Source: Vibrio sp. SCSIO 43136
GTDB taxonomy: Bacteria > Pseudomonadota > Gammaproteobacteria > Enterobacterales > Vibrionaceae
NCBI RefSeq assembly: GCF_023716565.1
Contig: NZ_CP071848.1
Span: forward strand, 868,001 to 932,000
DNA: 64,000 nucleotides
Direction: 5' to 3'
Shown: in pieces, positions 1 through 7,968 of the stretch
How the letters are laid out: every line of letters begins with the position of its first letter
Position numbering within the stretch: the first letter of the stretch is position 1
Program-made: the position numbers and the translations under genes
The notes under the pieces: generated by a model
Told to the model about the DNA's origin: nothing
Database searches by the model: none
The model's input: only the letters and a program-made list of their open reading frames with translations

Positions 1-116
1 TGTTGTACAAAGGGTCGAGTAAGTGGGTTTCGTTTTTATTGGCAGCAGAAAACGATTGCGGCCACAGATTTCCTTGTTCGAATATTGATTCGACGAGCAT
101 TTAAAGAAGATAAGTT

Positions 117-662
117 ATGACTGAACAAACCGTTGCTCAAATCAAAGCAAGCATCAAAAGCATTCCTGATTACCCAAAGCCGGGCATCCTATTTCGTGAT
201 GTCACAAGCCTAATGGAAGATGCGCAAGCTTACCGTGCAACTATCCGTCTGTTGGTTGAGAAATACCAAGGCCAAGGCTTCACTAAGATTGTTGGTACTG
301 AAGCACGTGGTTTCCTATTTGGTGCGCCACTAGCATTAGAGCTAGGTGTTGGTTTTATTCCAGTGCGTAAGCCAGGCAAATTGCCTCGCCAGACTGTTGC
401 TCAGTCATACGAGTTGGAATACGGTACCGATACTTTAGAGATCCATACTGATGCGATTGTTGAAGGTGATAAAGTATTAGTTGTAGACGATCTACTTGCG
501 ACAGGCGGTACAATTGAAGCGACCACTAAACTTATCCGCCAATTAGGTGGTGTCGTTGAACACGCAGCATTTGTTATCAACCTACCAGAAATTGGTGGTG
601 AAACTCGTTTGAAAGAACAAGGTCTGAATGTTTACAGCATTTGTGAGTTTGAAGGTCATTAA
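117..662 (+). CDS. apt: adenine phosphoribosyltransferase
   Basis: Converts adenine and PRPP to AMP and pyrophosphate in purine salvage, in the cytoplasm. The 181-residue length is the family norm. The PRPP-binding motif [13 protein letters not shown] lies near residues 121-133, and the N-terminal part ([13 protein letters not shown]) is typical of Apt. The ATG has a purine-rich AAAGAAGATAAG just upstream. It is the first gene of an apt-dnaX-ebfC-recR run, an order known in many gammaproteobacteria; dnaX starts 39 bp after its stop. The 116 bp upstream hold no gene and probably carry the promoter. Confidence 0.97.
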   Translation: MTEQTVAQIKASIKSIPDYPKPGILFRDVTSLMEDAQAYRATIRLLVEKYQGQGFTKIVGTEARGFLFGAPLALELGVGFIPVRKPGKLPRQTVAQSYELEYGTDTLEIHTDAIVEGDKVLVVDDLLATGGTIEATTKLIRQLGGVVEHAAFVINLPEIGGETRLKEQGLNVYSICEFEGH

Positions 663-701
663 TCCCTTCTTGCTCAATCGACACCTTAGACAGGATCCTC
701 A

Positions 702-2861
702 ATGAGTTATCTTGCGTTAGCGCGAAAATGGCGACCTCACCAGTTTGAACAGGTGGTGGGGCAAGCCCATGTTCTGACCGCATTAGAAAATGCGTTGGAA
801 CAAAACCGTCTGCACCATGCGTACCTTTTCAGTGGTACCCGTGGTGTGGGTAAAACCTCTATTGGTCGTTTGCTTGCCAAAGGCTTGAACTGTGAAACAG
901 GCATCACTGCTCGCCCGTGTGGTCAATGTGATACCTGTCGAGAGATTGATGAAGGTCGATTTGTTGATCTGCTTGAAATCGATGCCGCATCACGAACCAA
1001 GGTCGAAGACACCCGTGAACTTCTAGACAACGTGCAGTACAAACCAGCGCGTGGTCGATTTAAGGTTTACCTAATCGATGAAGTTCACATGTTGTCTCGT
1101 CACAGCTTCAATGCTTTATTGAAAACGCTAGAAGAGCCGCCAGAGTACGTGAAGTTTCTACTTGCGACGACGGACCCCCAAAAGCTGCCTGTGACGATAT
1201 TATCACGATGCTTGCAATTCCATCTTAAGCCTATCGGCGTTGACCAGATTCAAGGTCAGCTTGAGCATATTCTCAGTCAAGAGTCCGTCGATGCCGAGAC
1301 ACGAGCCCTGCATATGATGGCTCATGCCGCTGACGGTAGTATGCGTGATGCGTTGAGCTTAACTGATCAAGCAATTGCTCTTGGCAATGGCAAGATTGAG
1401 GCTGATATCGTCTCAAGTATGTTGGGTACACTCGATACCGATCAAGCACTGCATCTATTGCAAGCCATTAGCTCAAAAGATGTCGCACAAGCGATGGCGA
1501 AAATTGAAGAGCTGGGTAAAAACGGCGTCGATTGGGATGGGTTACTGAGCGAGTTATCGACTCAGCTGCACCGCATAGCCATGTATCAAGCGCTGCCAGA
1601 AACACTCGATAAGGGCGCGCCTGACAGTAGTTTGGTGGAGATTTTGGGCAGCCAACTGAGCGCTCAGGATGTACAGCTGTACTACCAAATAGCGATTAAA
1701 GGTCGTCAAGATGTTTCACTTGCTCCGATGCCACGTATGGGTGTCGAGATGTTGGTATTGCGTATGATGGCATTTCGCCCTGTTGCGGTGGAGGCGTCAC
1801 CAGTCGCAAGCGTCGCAGCGGCGGCAGCACCTGCGCCTGTGAACACTATTCCAGTCGTCAATACGGCACCAGCCCAGCCTACTGTGCAGCAAAACTCAGC
1901 TCCGCTGCAATCTGCACCGGTGCAGATGCAAGCAACACAATCGCCAGCGTCAAATGTTGCGCCTCCTCCGGCGGAAGCACCTTATGGCGGTTACCCTCAA
2001 GATAGCTATCCATCAGAAGGCTATTCTCAGGACAGTTATCAGCAGGACAACCATTCAGCGCAGGGGCATCCAGCCGATTACGGCCAACCAATGTCCGCAC
2101 CTGCACCTCAAGCACCACCACAACCTGCGCAAGCTAGTGCGCCAGCGACACCTGCATCCCCAGTGGCAGGTCTTCGTCACCAATTACGAAGCAAGCGTGG
2201 ACAGCGTAATGAGGGTGGTACAAAAAAGTCTAATGCGGCACCAGTAAAGAAATCGCCAAGCACTGCGATGGAGCGTCTTGCTCAGATCACGCCTGCGAAA
2301 CCGGTGTCGCCGTCTGCTGTTAACCCATCAGACCCTGCCGCTAACCCGAACGAACCTTATCAGTGGAAACCAACTCAGCCGGAAAATATCAAACCAAAAG
2401 AGAAGGTTCTGACGCCGAGTGAAGTTAAGCGTGCTCTTGAGCATGTAAAGACACCAGAAATGGCTGAGAAACTGGCGAAAGAGGCAAGTGAGAAAGATGC
2501 ATGGGCGGCGCTCATCGATAAGCTGGAAACGCCAAAGCTTGTGCAACAGCTAGCGTTAAACTCTTCTTACCAAAAAGAAGGCAACCAAGTTTCCTTAACC
2601 TTGAGAAACACCCAAGCGCACCTAAACACTGAGAAAGCACAAAGCGAGCTTGCGCAGGCTCTAGGGCAAGTGTTGGGTGAAGCGTGTGAACTGGCGGTCA
2701 ATATTGGTGAAGCAGGTCAGACACCACTAGAATTAAGAGAGGCACTCTATCAGCAGCGTTTGCAACAAGCGCACCAAAGTTTAGCCAGTGATCCCAACGT
2801 TGAGTTTATTCTCAACCGATTCACGGCAGAAATTGATAGTGATAGCGTGAGACCAATTTAA
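702..2861 (+). CDS. dnaX: DNA polymerase III subunits tau and gamma
   Basis: Clamp-loader ATPase of the replisome. The AAA+ domain has Walker A GTRGVGKT at residues 45-52 and a zinc site at Cys64, Cys73, Cys76 and Cys79, followed by an acidic Walker B and sensor region. Residues about 370-520 are a long Ala/Pro/Gln-rich linker, and the C-terminal third (about 575-719) is the tau-specific DnaB/alpha-binding part. The 719-aa frame is tau. A slippery heptamer at codons 507-509 followed by a -1 frame TAA predicts a gamma form of about 510 residues, as in E. coli dnaX. An AGGA 7 bp before the ATG supports the start. Confidence 0.97.
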   Translation: MSYLALARKWRPHQFEQVVGQAHVLTALENALEQNRLHHAYLFSGTRGVGKTSIGRLLAKGLNCETGITARPCGQCDTCREIDEGRFVDLLEIDAASRTKVEDTRELLDNVQYKPARGRFKVYLIDEVHMLSRHSFNALLKTLEEPPEYVKFLLATTDPQKLPVTILSRCLQFHLKPIGVDQIQGQLEHILSQESVDAETRALHMMAHAADGSMRDALSLTDQAIALGNGKIEADIVSSMLGTLDTDQALHLLQAISSKDVAQAMAKIEELGKNGVDWDGLLSELSTQLHRIAMYQALPETLDKGAPDSSLVEILGSQLSAQDVQLYYQIAIKGRQDVSLAPMPRMGVEMLVLRMMAFRPVAVEASPVASVAAAAAPAPVNTIPVVNTAPAQPTVQQNSAPLQSAPVQMQATQSPASNVAPPPAEAPYGGYPQDSYPSEGYSQDSYQQDNHSAQGHPADYGQPMSAPAPQAPPQPAQASAPATPASPVAGLRHQLRSKRGQRNEGGTKKSNAAPVKKSPSTAMERLAQITPAKPVSPSAVNPSDPAANPNEPYQWKPTQPENIKPKEKVLTPSEVKRALEHVKTPEMAEKLAKEASEKDAWAALIDKLETPKLVQQLALNSSYQKEGNQVSLTLRNTQAHLNTEKAQSELAQALGQVLGEACELAVNIGEAGQTPLELREALYQQRLQQAHQSLASDPNVEFILNRFTAEIDSDSVRPI
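2211..2233 (+). promoter_or_regulatory. dnaX programmed -1 frameshift site
   Basis: In dnaX the zero frame reads ACA AAA AAG TCT, so the heptamer A AAA AAG (2222-2228) is in the slippage phase. After a -1 slip the next codons are GTC and TAA (2228-2233), ending the protein after one extra residue. E. coli uses the same heptamer and then GAG UGA. A Shine-Dalgarno-like GAGGGTGG (2211-2218) lies a few bases upstream, where E. coli has its stimulatory AGGGAG. I did not find a convincing downstream stem by eye. The site is seen in the sequence; function is inferred from the E. coli case. Confidence 0.8.
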
Positions 2862-2937
2862 ATCCGTTGGGTGGTTGAAAGCCTTAGTTTTTGCCCCCAT
2901 TGATAATCTTAACGAAACAAAACCAGAGAGAATTAGA

Positions 2938-3267
2938 ATGTTTGGTAAAGGCGGTATGGGCAACATCATGAAGCAAGCCCAGCAAATGCAAGATCGCATG
3001 CAGAAGCTTCAAGAAGAAATCGCAAACATGGAAGTGACTGGTGAATCTGGCGCTGGTCTAGTTAAAGTGACCATCACTGGTAGCCACAGCGTTCGTCGTG
3101 TTGATATCGATGAGAGCCTAATGGAAGACGACAAAGAGATGCTAGAAGACTTGATTGCTGCGGCATTCAACGATGCAGCACGTCGTGTTGAAGAGACTCA
3201 AAAAGAGAAGATGGCTTCTGTGACTGGCGGTATGCAGATGCCACCAGGCTTTAAAATGCCATTCTAA
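2938..3267 (+). CDS. ebfC: nucleoid-associated protein, YbaB/EbfC family
   Basis: Small dimeric DNA-binding protein of about 109 residues. It starts [18 protein letters not shown], the hallmark N-terminus of YbaB/EbfC, and ends in a Met/Pro-rich tail. An upstream in-frame start at 2875 would add 21 residues absent from the family, so I chose the ATG at 2938, which has AGAGAG about 8-13 bp before it. It sits between dnaX and recR with recR 10 bp after its stop, so the three are probably co-transcribed. Confidence 0.95.
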   Translation: MFGKGGMGNIMKQAQQMQDRMQKLQEEIANMEVTGESGAGLVKVTITGSHSVRRVDIDESLMEDDKEMLEDLIAAAFNDAARRVEETQKEKMASVTGGMQMPPGFKMPF

Positions 3268-3277
3268 TCAGTAGATT

Positions 3278-3877
3278 ATGCGTACCAGCCAAATGCTGGA
3301 ACAATTGATGGAGGCCTTACGTTGCTTACCTGGGGTTGGCCCCAAGTCGGCTCAGCGTATGGCCTTTCATTTGTTACAGCGAGACAGAAAAGGCGGCCTT
3401 CAATTAGCTGATGCCTTGTCTCAAGCAATGACAGAAATTGGTCACTGCTCTGAGTGTCGTACCTTTACTGAAGAAGAAACTTGCCACATCTGTAGTAATC
3501 ATAAGCGTGCTGAAAATGGTCAACTATGTGTGGTTGAAAGTCCGTCAGACATCGCAGCAATTGAGTCCACAGGGCAATTTTCTGGTCGTTATTTTGTGCT
3601 AATGGGCCACCTTTCACCGCTTGATGGGATTGGGCCTTCAGACATTGGTTTGGATGTGCTCGATTTTCGCTTAGCGAAAGGCGGGATATCTGAAGTGATC
3701 TTAGCGACCAACCCAACAGTAGAAGGGGAGGCGACCGCACATTACATCGCAGAGCTATGCCAAGAGCATAAAGTGTCAGCTAGCCGAATTGCTCATGGCG
3801 TGCCTATGGGCGGGGAGCTCGACCTTGTCGATGGTACTACTCTGTCGCATTCCTTGATGGGGCGTCAGAAGTTATAA
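3278..3877 (+). CDS. recR: recombination mediator RecR
   Basis: RecFOR-pathway protein that helps load RecA on gapped DNA. The 199-residue length is standard. It has an N-terminal helix-hairpin-helix ([17 protein letters not shown], about 17-33), a zinc finger with Cys57, Cys60, Cys69 and Cys72, and a Toprim domain (residues about 80-175). Starts 10 bp after ebfC and is followed by a strong terminator, so it closes the operon. Confidence 0.97.
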   Translation: MRTSQMLEQLMEALRCLPGVGPKSAQRMAFHLLQRDRKGGLQLADALSQAMTEIGHCSECRTFTEEETCHICSNHKRAENGQLCVVESPSDIAAIESTGQFSGRYFVLMGHLSPLDGIGPSDIGLDVLDFRLAKGGISEVILATNPTVEGEATAHYIAELCQEHKVSASRIAHGVPMGGELDLVDGTTLSHSLMGRQKL

Positions 3878-3892
3878 TCTATCGAACAAAAC

Positions 3893-3917
3893 AAAAAACC
3901 GCATGATGCGGTTTTTT
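3893..3917 (+). terminator. rho-independent terminator after recR
   Basis: GC stem ACCGCA / TGCGGT with a 3-nt loop flanked by A-run and T-run, so it can act for recR and for the convergent gene at 3922-4170. Confidence 0.9.
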
Positions 3918-3921
3918 TATA

Positions 3922-4170
3922 TCAGGTCATTTGTTCAAGCTCGGTGATTACCTTGATGGCATGCTCCGTCGTTGAGCCGCATATTGTTGGGCAAGGCTTA
4001 AAGTTACCGCATACCTTTGGCCTTTCAGGCTTTCCGAACAGCTTACACAAATTCTCGTCATTTAGCTGAATACAACGCACTCCGGCAGGTTTACCTTTTT
4101 CCATTCCAGGGATAGAAGAAGAGATACTTGGGGCAATACAGCAAGCACCACAACCGAGACGACATTCCAT
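3922..4170 (-). CDS. YkgJ-type Cys-cluster protein
   Basis: An 82-residue protein beginning MECRLGCGACCIAP with ten cysteines, in the pattern of the YkgJ-type zinc/iron-chelating domain family (Cys-x2-Cys-Cys near the N-terminus, further Cys in CIQL, LCKLF and VCGNF-x2-C-x3-C). Molecular role unknown. The frame is open further upstream to 4401, but those residues are low-quality and overlap the divergent gene, so the ATG at 4170 is preferred. It faces ycgN across 133 bp, and both carry the same type of Cys cluster. Confidence 0.85.
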   Translation of the reverse strand: MECRLGCGACCIAPSISSSIPGMEKGKPAGVRCIQLNDENLCKLFGKPERPKVCGNFKPCPTICGSTTEHAIKVITELEQMT

Positions 4171-4303
4171 ACTAAACCTATACTTGTTAGGACTTGTGAA
4201 GACAGGGCGGCGATGATAGCACAAAAAATCTGGGTTGTTGCTTGAACTTTGCTCGCAGTGGGAGTATAAATCGCTCCCCATCCAGTAAATAGAGTAGTAG
4301 GCG

Positions 4304-4750
4304 ATGACAGCACCATTTTGGCAGGAAAAAACCTTGGGACAAATGACCGAGCAGGAGTGGGAATCTCTGTGTGATGGTTGCGGTAAATGTTGCCTGCACA
4401 AACTGATGGATGAAGATACAGATGAAGTCTATTACACCAATGTGGCCTGTAGCTGGTTAAACAGCAAAACCTGTTCATGCAAAGATTACCCAAATCGCTT
4501 CACTTCCGGCGAAGAGTGCTTAAAGCTAACTCGCGACAAAATCGATGAGTTCCATTGGTTACCCGAGACCTGTGCCTACCGTTTACTTGCTGAAAACCAG
4601 CCCCTACCAGAGTGGCATCCGTTAATCACAGGTTCGAAATCCGCCATGCATGCAGCGGGTGAGAGCGTGCGTAATAAAGTGGTTTATGAGATTGACGTGG
4701 TGGATTGGCAGGACCATATTTTGAATTTGCCAGACGAGTATAAGAAGTAA
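4304..4750 (+). CDS. ycgN: YcgN / UPF0260 Cys-cluster protein
   Basis: A 148-residue cytoplasmic protein of the YcgN (UPF0260) family, a YkgJ-type cluster protein. Motifs: [17 protein letters not shown] near residues 24-40, then a second set [15 protein letters not shown]. It begins [14 protein letters not shown], close to E. coli YcgN in register. Function is not established in the family. It is followed directly by a strong hairpin terminator, so it is monocistronic. Confidence 0.9.
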   Translation: MTAPFWQEKTLGQMTEQEWESLCDGCGKCCLHKLMDEDTDEVYYTNVACSWLNSKTCSCKDYPNRFTSGEECLKLTRDKIDEFHWLPETCAYRLLAENQPLPEWHPLITGSKSAMHAAGESVRNKVVYEIDVVDWQDHILNLPDEYKK

Positions 4751-4764
4751 CTTGGATATTAGAA

Positions 4765-4797
4765 AAACGCCCCGCTATTAATAGTGGGGCGTTTTTA
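4765..4797 (+). terminator. terminator after ycgN
   Basis: Stem AACGCCCCGCTAT / AGTGGGGCGTT with a loop of about 4 nt and flanking A and T runs. Confidence 0.9.
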
Positions 4798-4974
4798 TTG
4801 ATGACCTGACAGATTTATTAGTCATTACGCATAACTTGTCAAAAGGTATGAGGGCGTTCAGTAGGTTTACTGGAACAGATCGCAATATGAGCGAGCGGAG
4901 TGTAAGCCAAGTCTACTCAATTAATAGTGTATGGTATGGTTTGCCAAGCTAGTTAGATACGAAGGATTGTACAA

Positions 4975-5154
4975 GTGATGTATGGAATTTTTCCTTACCT
5001 AATGACGTCTCTTTTTTGCATCTGGCTTTGGGATACAGCACCTGATCATCACAAAGACAACTTATTCTATGTTGCCATCATTTTTTCTCAACTGCGTTTA
5101 TATATCTACGCATTGAAATTGGAAAGGCTGAGACATAAGTTAGGTAAACCCTAA
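4975..5154 (+). CDS. small hypothetical membrane protein
   Basis: A 58-59 codon ORF starting GTG ATG (the ATG is at 4978) behind AAGGA at 4962-4966. The product MYGIFPYLMTSLFCIWLWD... has one or two hydrophobic stretches (residues about 2-18 and 30-48) and a basic tail ending RHKLGKP. I do not recognise it. The good ribosome site and the amphipathic basic end favour a real gene, but the length is near the random limit. It lies in an AT-rich patch just upstream of the effector-like pair and may have come with it. Confidence 0.45.
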   Translation: MMYGIFPYLMTSLFCIWLWDTAPDHHKDNLFYVAIIFSQLRLYIYALKLERLRHKLGKP

Positions 5155-5206
5155 AGTCTATAGAGTAGCTGTTTTGTTGCAAGCAAGGTTTGGAGACTCG
5201 GCTCTC

Positions 5207-5238
5207 CAAGTTTTTGTTCTGTTAGCGGCAAAAACTTG
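5207..5238. repeat. 10-bp perfect inverted repeat
   Basis: CAAGTTTTTG (5207-5216) and CAAAAACTTG (5229-5238) with a 12-nt loop, lying between the small ORF and the effector-like gene. It lacks a GC stem and a T run, so a factor-independent terminator is doubtful. It could be an operator-type site for the pair downstream; that is a guess. Confidence 0.5.
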
Positions 5239-5322
5239 CTTTCTTAGTGTTTCGACAAGGCAACATATTTAGTGTGACATTCTTAATTTATTTCATCATC
5301 TAGCACTACAAGGAGAGTAAAG

Positions 5323-5982
5323 TTGTCAGATTTAATAATCCCGATAGTGTTTCCAGACTATAAGGTCACAATTGAAACCCCATCAGTACGATTCAAAGTG
5401 CCAGACCTCATACCATTTGTCGATATTCTGCCTAACAATATCACCGTCGCCCATACCGAAAATAAACTCGATAACCTAGGGCACGCAGGAATTCTCTTTA
5501 TTCAGGGAAAAACTGGTGTAACCAAATACTATGAATACGGTAGATATGACCCTCAAAATAGAGGCTGGGTTAAGAAAATATATAACCTTCCAAACGTTAA
5601 AATGACCGCTGGCGATCAAATAGAGCCGCAATCACTCTCCACAGTTTTAGGGGTGATCTCAAGAAAAGCTGGTCTTAGTGGAAGAATTAGTGGTGCTTAC
5701 ATCGAGGTGCCTAATAGATTTGAGCAAATCCTAGAGTTTGCCATATATCGAGTTTCGCAGAATAAAATACCACATCGAAAGCCCTATGACGTGTTCTCAT
5801 ATAGTTGTGTTCACTTTATGCAAGGAGCTTTAGAAGCAGCAGGTTTAGATACTCCGTGGCTGATTGATCCTCGTCCTGTTTCTTACATTGAAGAAATCCA
5901 GAAAGACTACCCTCCACTGGAGTATGATCCTAAGACGAATAAATACATAATTGGCAAATTTCAAAACGTGGTGGGAAGGTAA
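5323..5982 (+). CDS. putative permuted NlpC/P60-like effector hydrolase
   Basis: A 219-residue protein starting with TTG behind AAGGAGAG (5310-5317); no signal peptide or membrane segment. Motifs: LGHAGILFI with His54, YYEYGRYD (69-76), SYSCVHFM with Cys162, and DPRPVSYIEE near 182-191. A conserved His before a Cys, each next to small or hydrophobic residues, is the order of circularly permuted NlpC/P60 and LRAT-type papain-fold amidases. The type VI effector TseH of V. cholerae is of this class, and its unit also pairs a hydrolase with an immunity gene. The stop overlaps the next ATG by 1 nt. No PAAR, VgrG or Hcp is visible here. Lower GC and more AGA/ATA codons than the neighbours suggest transfer. 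The effector role is inferred. Confidence 0.6.
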   Translation: MSDLIIPIVFPDYKVTIETPSVRFKVPDLIPFVDILPNNITVAHTENKLDNLGHAGILFIQGKTGVTKYYEYGRYDPQNRGWVKKIYNLPNVKMTAGDQIEPQSLSTVLGVISRKAGLSGRISGAYIEVPNRFEQILEFAIYRVSQNKIPHRKPYDVFSYSCVHFMQGALEAAGLDTPWLIDPRPVSYIEEIQKDYPPLEYDPKTNKYIIGKFQNVVGR

Positions 5983-6353
5983 TGAAAAAGGCAATATTTC
6001 CCACACTAGCTTTTACACTAGTTAGTATCTTCGCTTGGTTGCTCATTAGTCATATCACTGTTGAATATGTCGAACCTTCCGCTCCAAGCAAGCCGCTAGG
6101 AGTTCCGACAGAAGCTATTTGGGTTGGTGGCGCTGCTGGAGGATACTTTTTTGTTCTAGAGAGCTTTGCTGGCGATATTAATATCTTAAGAGCATCAATC
6201 TATCATGATCATAGTGGTGAAGTTGAATTCAGTGGAGTATTGAGAGTATCTGAAAGTAAAAAAGTGGCAATTACTGTGGAAGATATTTATGGCTGGGATG
6301 GAGCAGAGATTCATCTTACTGATGGTAGAACGCTCATACCGTTAGAGCCTTGA
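5982..6353 (+). CDS. putative immunity protein, membrane-anchored
   Basis: A 123-residue protein with an N-terminal signal-anchor (residues about 5-24, basic MKK then hydrophobic), placing about 95 residues in the periplasm. Its ATG shares one base with the stop of the upstream hydrolase-like gene (TAATG), so the two are translationally coupled. A small periplasmic protein encoded just after a putative peptidoglycan hydrolase is the usual arrangement of an immunity gene. I recognise no family; VTVEDIYGWDGAEIHLTDGR near the C-terminus looks like a compact beta domain. Codon use is AT-rich like its partner. Confidence 0.55.
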   Translation: MKKAIFPTLAFTLVSIFAWLLISHITVEYVEPSAPSKPLGVPTEAIWVGGAAGGYFFVLESFAGDINILRASIYHDHSGEVEFSGVLRVSESKKVAITVEDIYGWDGAEIHLTDGRTLIPLEP

Positions 6354-6410
6354 GCCAATTAGTGCTACTAGCCTCTTCCACGAGCCATAAAAACAAGAAG
6401 TAATTAAACG

Positions 6411-6440
6411 AAAATGCCAGAGCTGAGCTCTGGCATTTTT
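6411..6440. terminator. bidirectional terminator
   Basis: AATGCCAGAGCT / AGCTCTGGCATT stem with little loop, flanked by A and T runs. It separates the effector-like pair from the convergent gene at 6451. Confidence 0.85.
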
Positions 6441-6450
6441 GCATTAGAGG

Positions 6451-6828
6451 CTAGGCAAGCAGCAACACTAAACCACCAATGGTTGCCGCAGCGGACAAAT
6501 ATTGCCCCGCAGTGTAAGAGCTGTCCTCTTTAACTTGCTCTTTGAAATCATCTGGGTGGTCCATGCCTAGAGCGCCATGGGCAAAGGCTTCTACGTCATC
6601 AGTGATGGTTTTGTCTGCCGCTTTTTGTTCGGCGATAGCTTTCTGATTTTGATCTTCAATTGCTTGCAAAGCGGCAAGCAGCGCCTTGCCTTCCGCAGAC
6701 AGTGTTACTGTGTTTTGGGCAACTTTGGGCGTACTACTCTTATCACCTGACTCAGCAGTAGGTTTGACGAGTTGAGTTTGTTGAGGTTGGAGCGTCGTAT
6801 TAGCGACATTCGTTCCTGAAACCGTCAT
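6451..6828 (-). CDS. hypothetical protein with hydrophobic C-terminus
   Basis: A 125-residue protein. The N-terminal half is polar and Thr/Gln/Ala-rich (MTVSGTNVANTTLQP...), then VTLSAEGKALLAALQ, an acidic helical part, and a hydrophobic end (AAATIGGLVLLLA, residues about 111-125). A clear AAGGAGAG precedes the ATG. I do not recognise it. It has no signal peptide. Codon use resembles the core genes more than the adjacent AT-rich patch. Confidence 0.7.
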   Translation of the reverse strand: MTVSGTNVANTTLQPQQTQLVKPTAESGDKSSTPKVAQNTVTLSAEGKALLAALQAIEDQNQKAIAEQKAADKTITDDVEAFAHGALGMDHPDDFKEQVKEDSSYTAGQYLSAAATIGGLVLLLA

Positions 6829-6943
6829 CTTGCTCTCCTTCTCCTAATACTTAGTTATCGGCCAAATCTTAAATAACTTTGATGAATTTTTGAGGTTTGC
6901 CGATAAATTAACTCAATGTAAGTAAGCAAAAGTTGCGCCAAAC

Positions 6944-7885
6944 TTAATCAATACACACTAGGTCTTTGTTTCTATTTCCCATTTCCTTATAGGCATCCAT
7001 ACGGGCTTGTTTGGAGACATACCGAGTTGGCATAGGGGTTACAAGAAGTTGATAATCTTGATAGTTGTTAGAGAGCTCAGTCACCGGGGTAACAATCGCT
7101 ATTTTAAGCTTTGGGTTGCGTTTCAAAATCGAGGCCGCTGTGCCTAACCCTTGCTCTGTATGAAACTTGCCTGCGGTATGAACAACTTTATGGCCAGGAT
7201 GTTTGGCTAGGTAGTCGGTGATGCTTTCGGCCATGGTCTCGTCCCAACTGATTTGCGCTGCGTACTGATTTTGGGTTTGCGCTGGCGAGCCATGATGCAT
7301 CGATGCCATGAATTTTTCTTTGTACGCACTGTCTCCAGTATCAACGTTTTCGGCCACCCAGTTACGCTCTTTAGGAGTGAGTTTATCTAAGTAGCCAATA
7401 CCTTGGCGGCCAACACATTGCACAATAGGTTTAGGTGCATTAGCGGCGATCACGTCTAACTTATGGATCTTAGCAAACTCGACAAGTGGTCGGTAATCTG
7501 AGCCATAGTTAGGCCAAGCTTTGGCTTTTTTGATCAGTGTCTGCTCTCCAATTTTTCCGTCAAGGTATTCATTCACCAGCAATTGCTTGTCGCGGGTAAA
7601 CTGCTCCATAGACAAAGCTGTATTAGGATAGAGCTGATAAAGATCTGCCAGTAAATCAACTTGGAAGCGGTGCACCGCTGAGTGACCGTGCCACTCACCG
7701 ATGAGCACGACATCATAATCCAACAATTGATGTGCCAGGGATTGGCTAGTGATTGGTTGTGACTGATGTGTATAAAGTTGGTAATCGCTAAAGTGTTTTA
7801 GCGGTAGCTGCTCCGTTTGAGCGGTGATTTGTTGGCTACAACCAGAGAGTAAAGCGATAGAAATTAGAGTAGATAAGGCACGCAT
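6944..7885 (-). CDS. ChaN family haem/iron-linked lipoprotein
   Basis: About 313 residues. The N-terminus MRALSTLISIALLSGCSQQ is a lipoprotein signal with lipobox LSGC. The body carries ChaN (DUF399) motifs: VVLIGEWHGHSAVHRFQ near residue 65, SMEQFTRD, and a C-terminal KVVHTAGKFHTEQGLG. ChaN of Campylobacter binds haem, so an iron role is likely but not shown here. The ATG at 7885 is chosen because AAGGAG sits 5-7 bp before it and it begins the signal peptide; an upstream in-frame start at 7912 would spoil that. Its ribosome site lies inside a hairpin and a Fur-like site lies upstream (see those entries). It follows fhuB on the same strand. Confidence 0.85.
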   Translation of the reverse strand: MRALSTLISIALLSGCSQQITAQTEQLPLKHFSDYQLYTHQSQPITSQSLAHQLLDYDVVLIGEWHGHSAVHRFQVDLLADLYQLYPNTALSMEQFTRDKQLLVNEYLDGKIGEQTLIKKAKAWPNYGSDYRPLVEFAKIHKLDVIAANAPKPIVQCVGRQGIGYLDKLTPKERNWVAENVDTGDSAYKEKFMASMHHGSPAQTQNQYAAQISWDETMAESITDYLAKHPGHKVVHTAGKFHTEQGLGTAASILKRNPKLKIAIVTPVTELSNNYQDYQLLVTPMPTRYVSKQARMDAYKEMGNRNKDLVCID

Positions 7886-7930
7886 AACGGACTCCTTTGA
7901 AATGCCACGCAAGTGTAAAGGAGTCCGTTA
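7885..7930 (-). promoter_or_regulatory. 14-bp hairpin enclosing the chaN ribosome binding site
   Basis: On the minus strand TAACGGACTCCTTT (7930-7917) pairs perfectly with AAAGGAGTCCGTTA (7898-7885), with an 18-nt loop. The 3' arm holds the AAGGAG ribosome site and reaches the A of the start codon. No T run follows, so it is not a normal terminator. Folding would hide the ribosome site. Confidence 0.7.
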
Positions 7931-7944
7931 GTTATATCAATGCA

Positions 7945-7963
7945 AATGAAATTGATTTGCATT
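7945..7963. promoter_or_regulatory. Fur-box-like site before chaN
   Basis: The 19-bp window AATGAAATTGATTTGCATT matches the palindrome AATGATAATNATTATCATT at 14 of 18 defined bases. A 9-bp inverted repeat AATGCAAAT / ATTTGCATT (7939-7963) overlaps it. It lies between the fhuB stop and the chaN hairpin. Confidence 0.5.
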
Positions 7964-7968
7964 AAGAA

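Noticed and set aside
1..116. End of an upstream gene before apt
   Set aside because: No convincing open frame runs in from the left edge; treated as promoter region.
1879..2121. Antisense ORFs inside dnaX linker
   Set aside because: They sit opposite a low-complexity Ala/Pro/Gln-rich linker of a clearly coding gene; codon pattern does not support a second gene.
3922..4401. Long 159-residue version of the YkgJ-type gene
   Set aside because: The extra N-terminal residues do not resemble the family and overlap the divergent ycgN start, so the ATG at 4170 is better.
5207..5238. Possible attC-like integron site
   Set aside because: It has an inverted repeat, but the flanking GTTRRRY and RYYYAAC core boxes are missing, and the spacing does not fit VCR-type attC.
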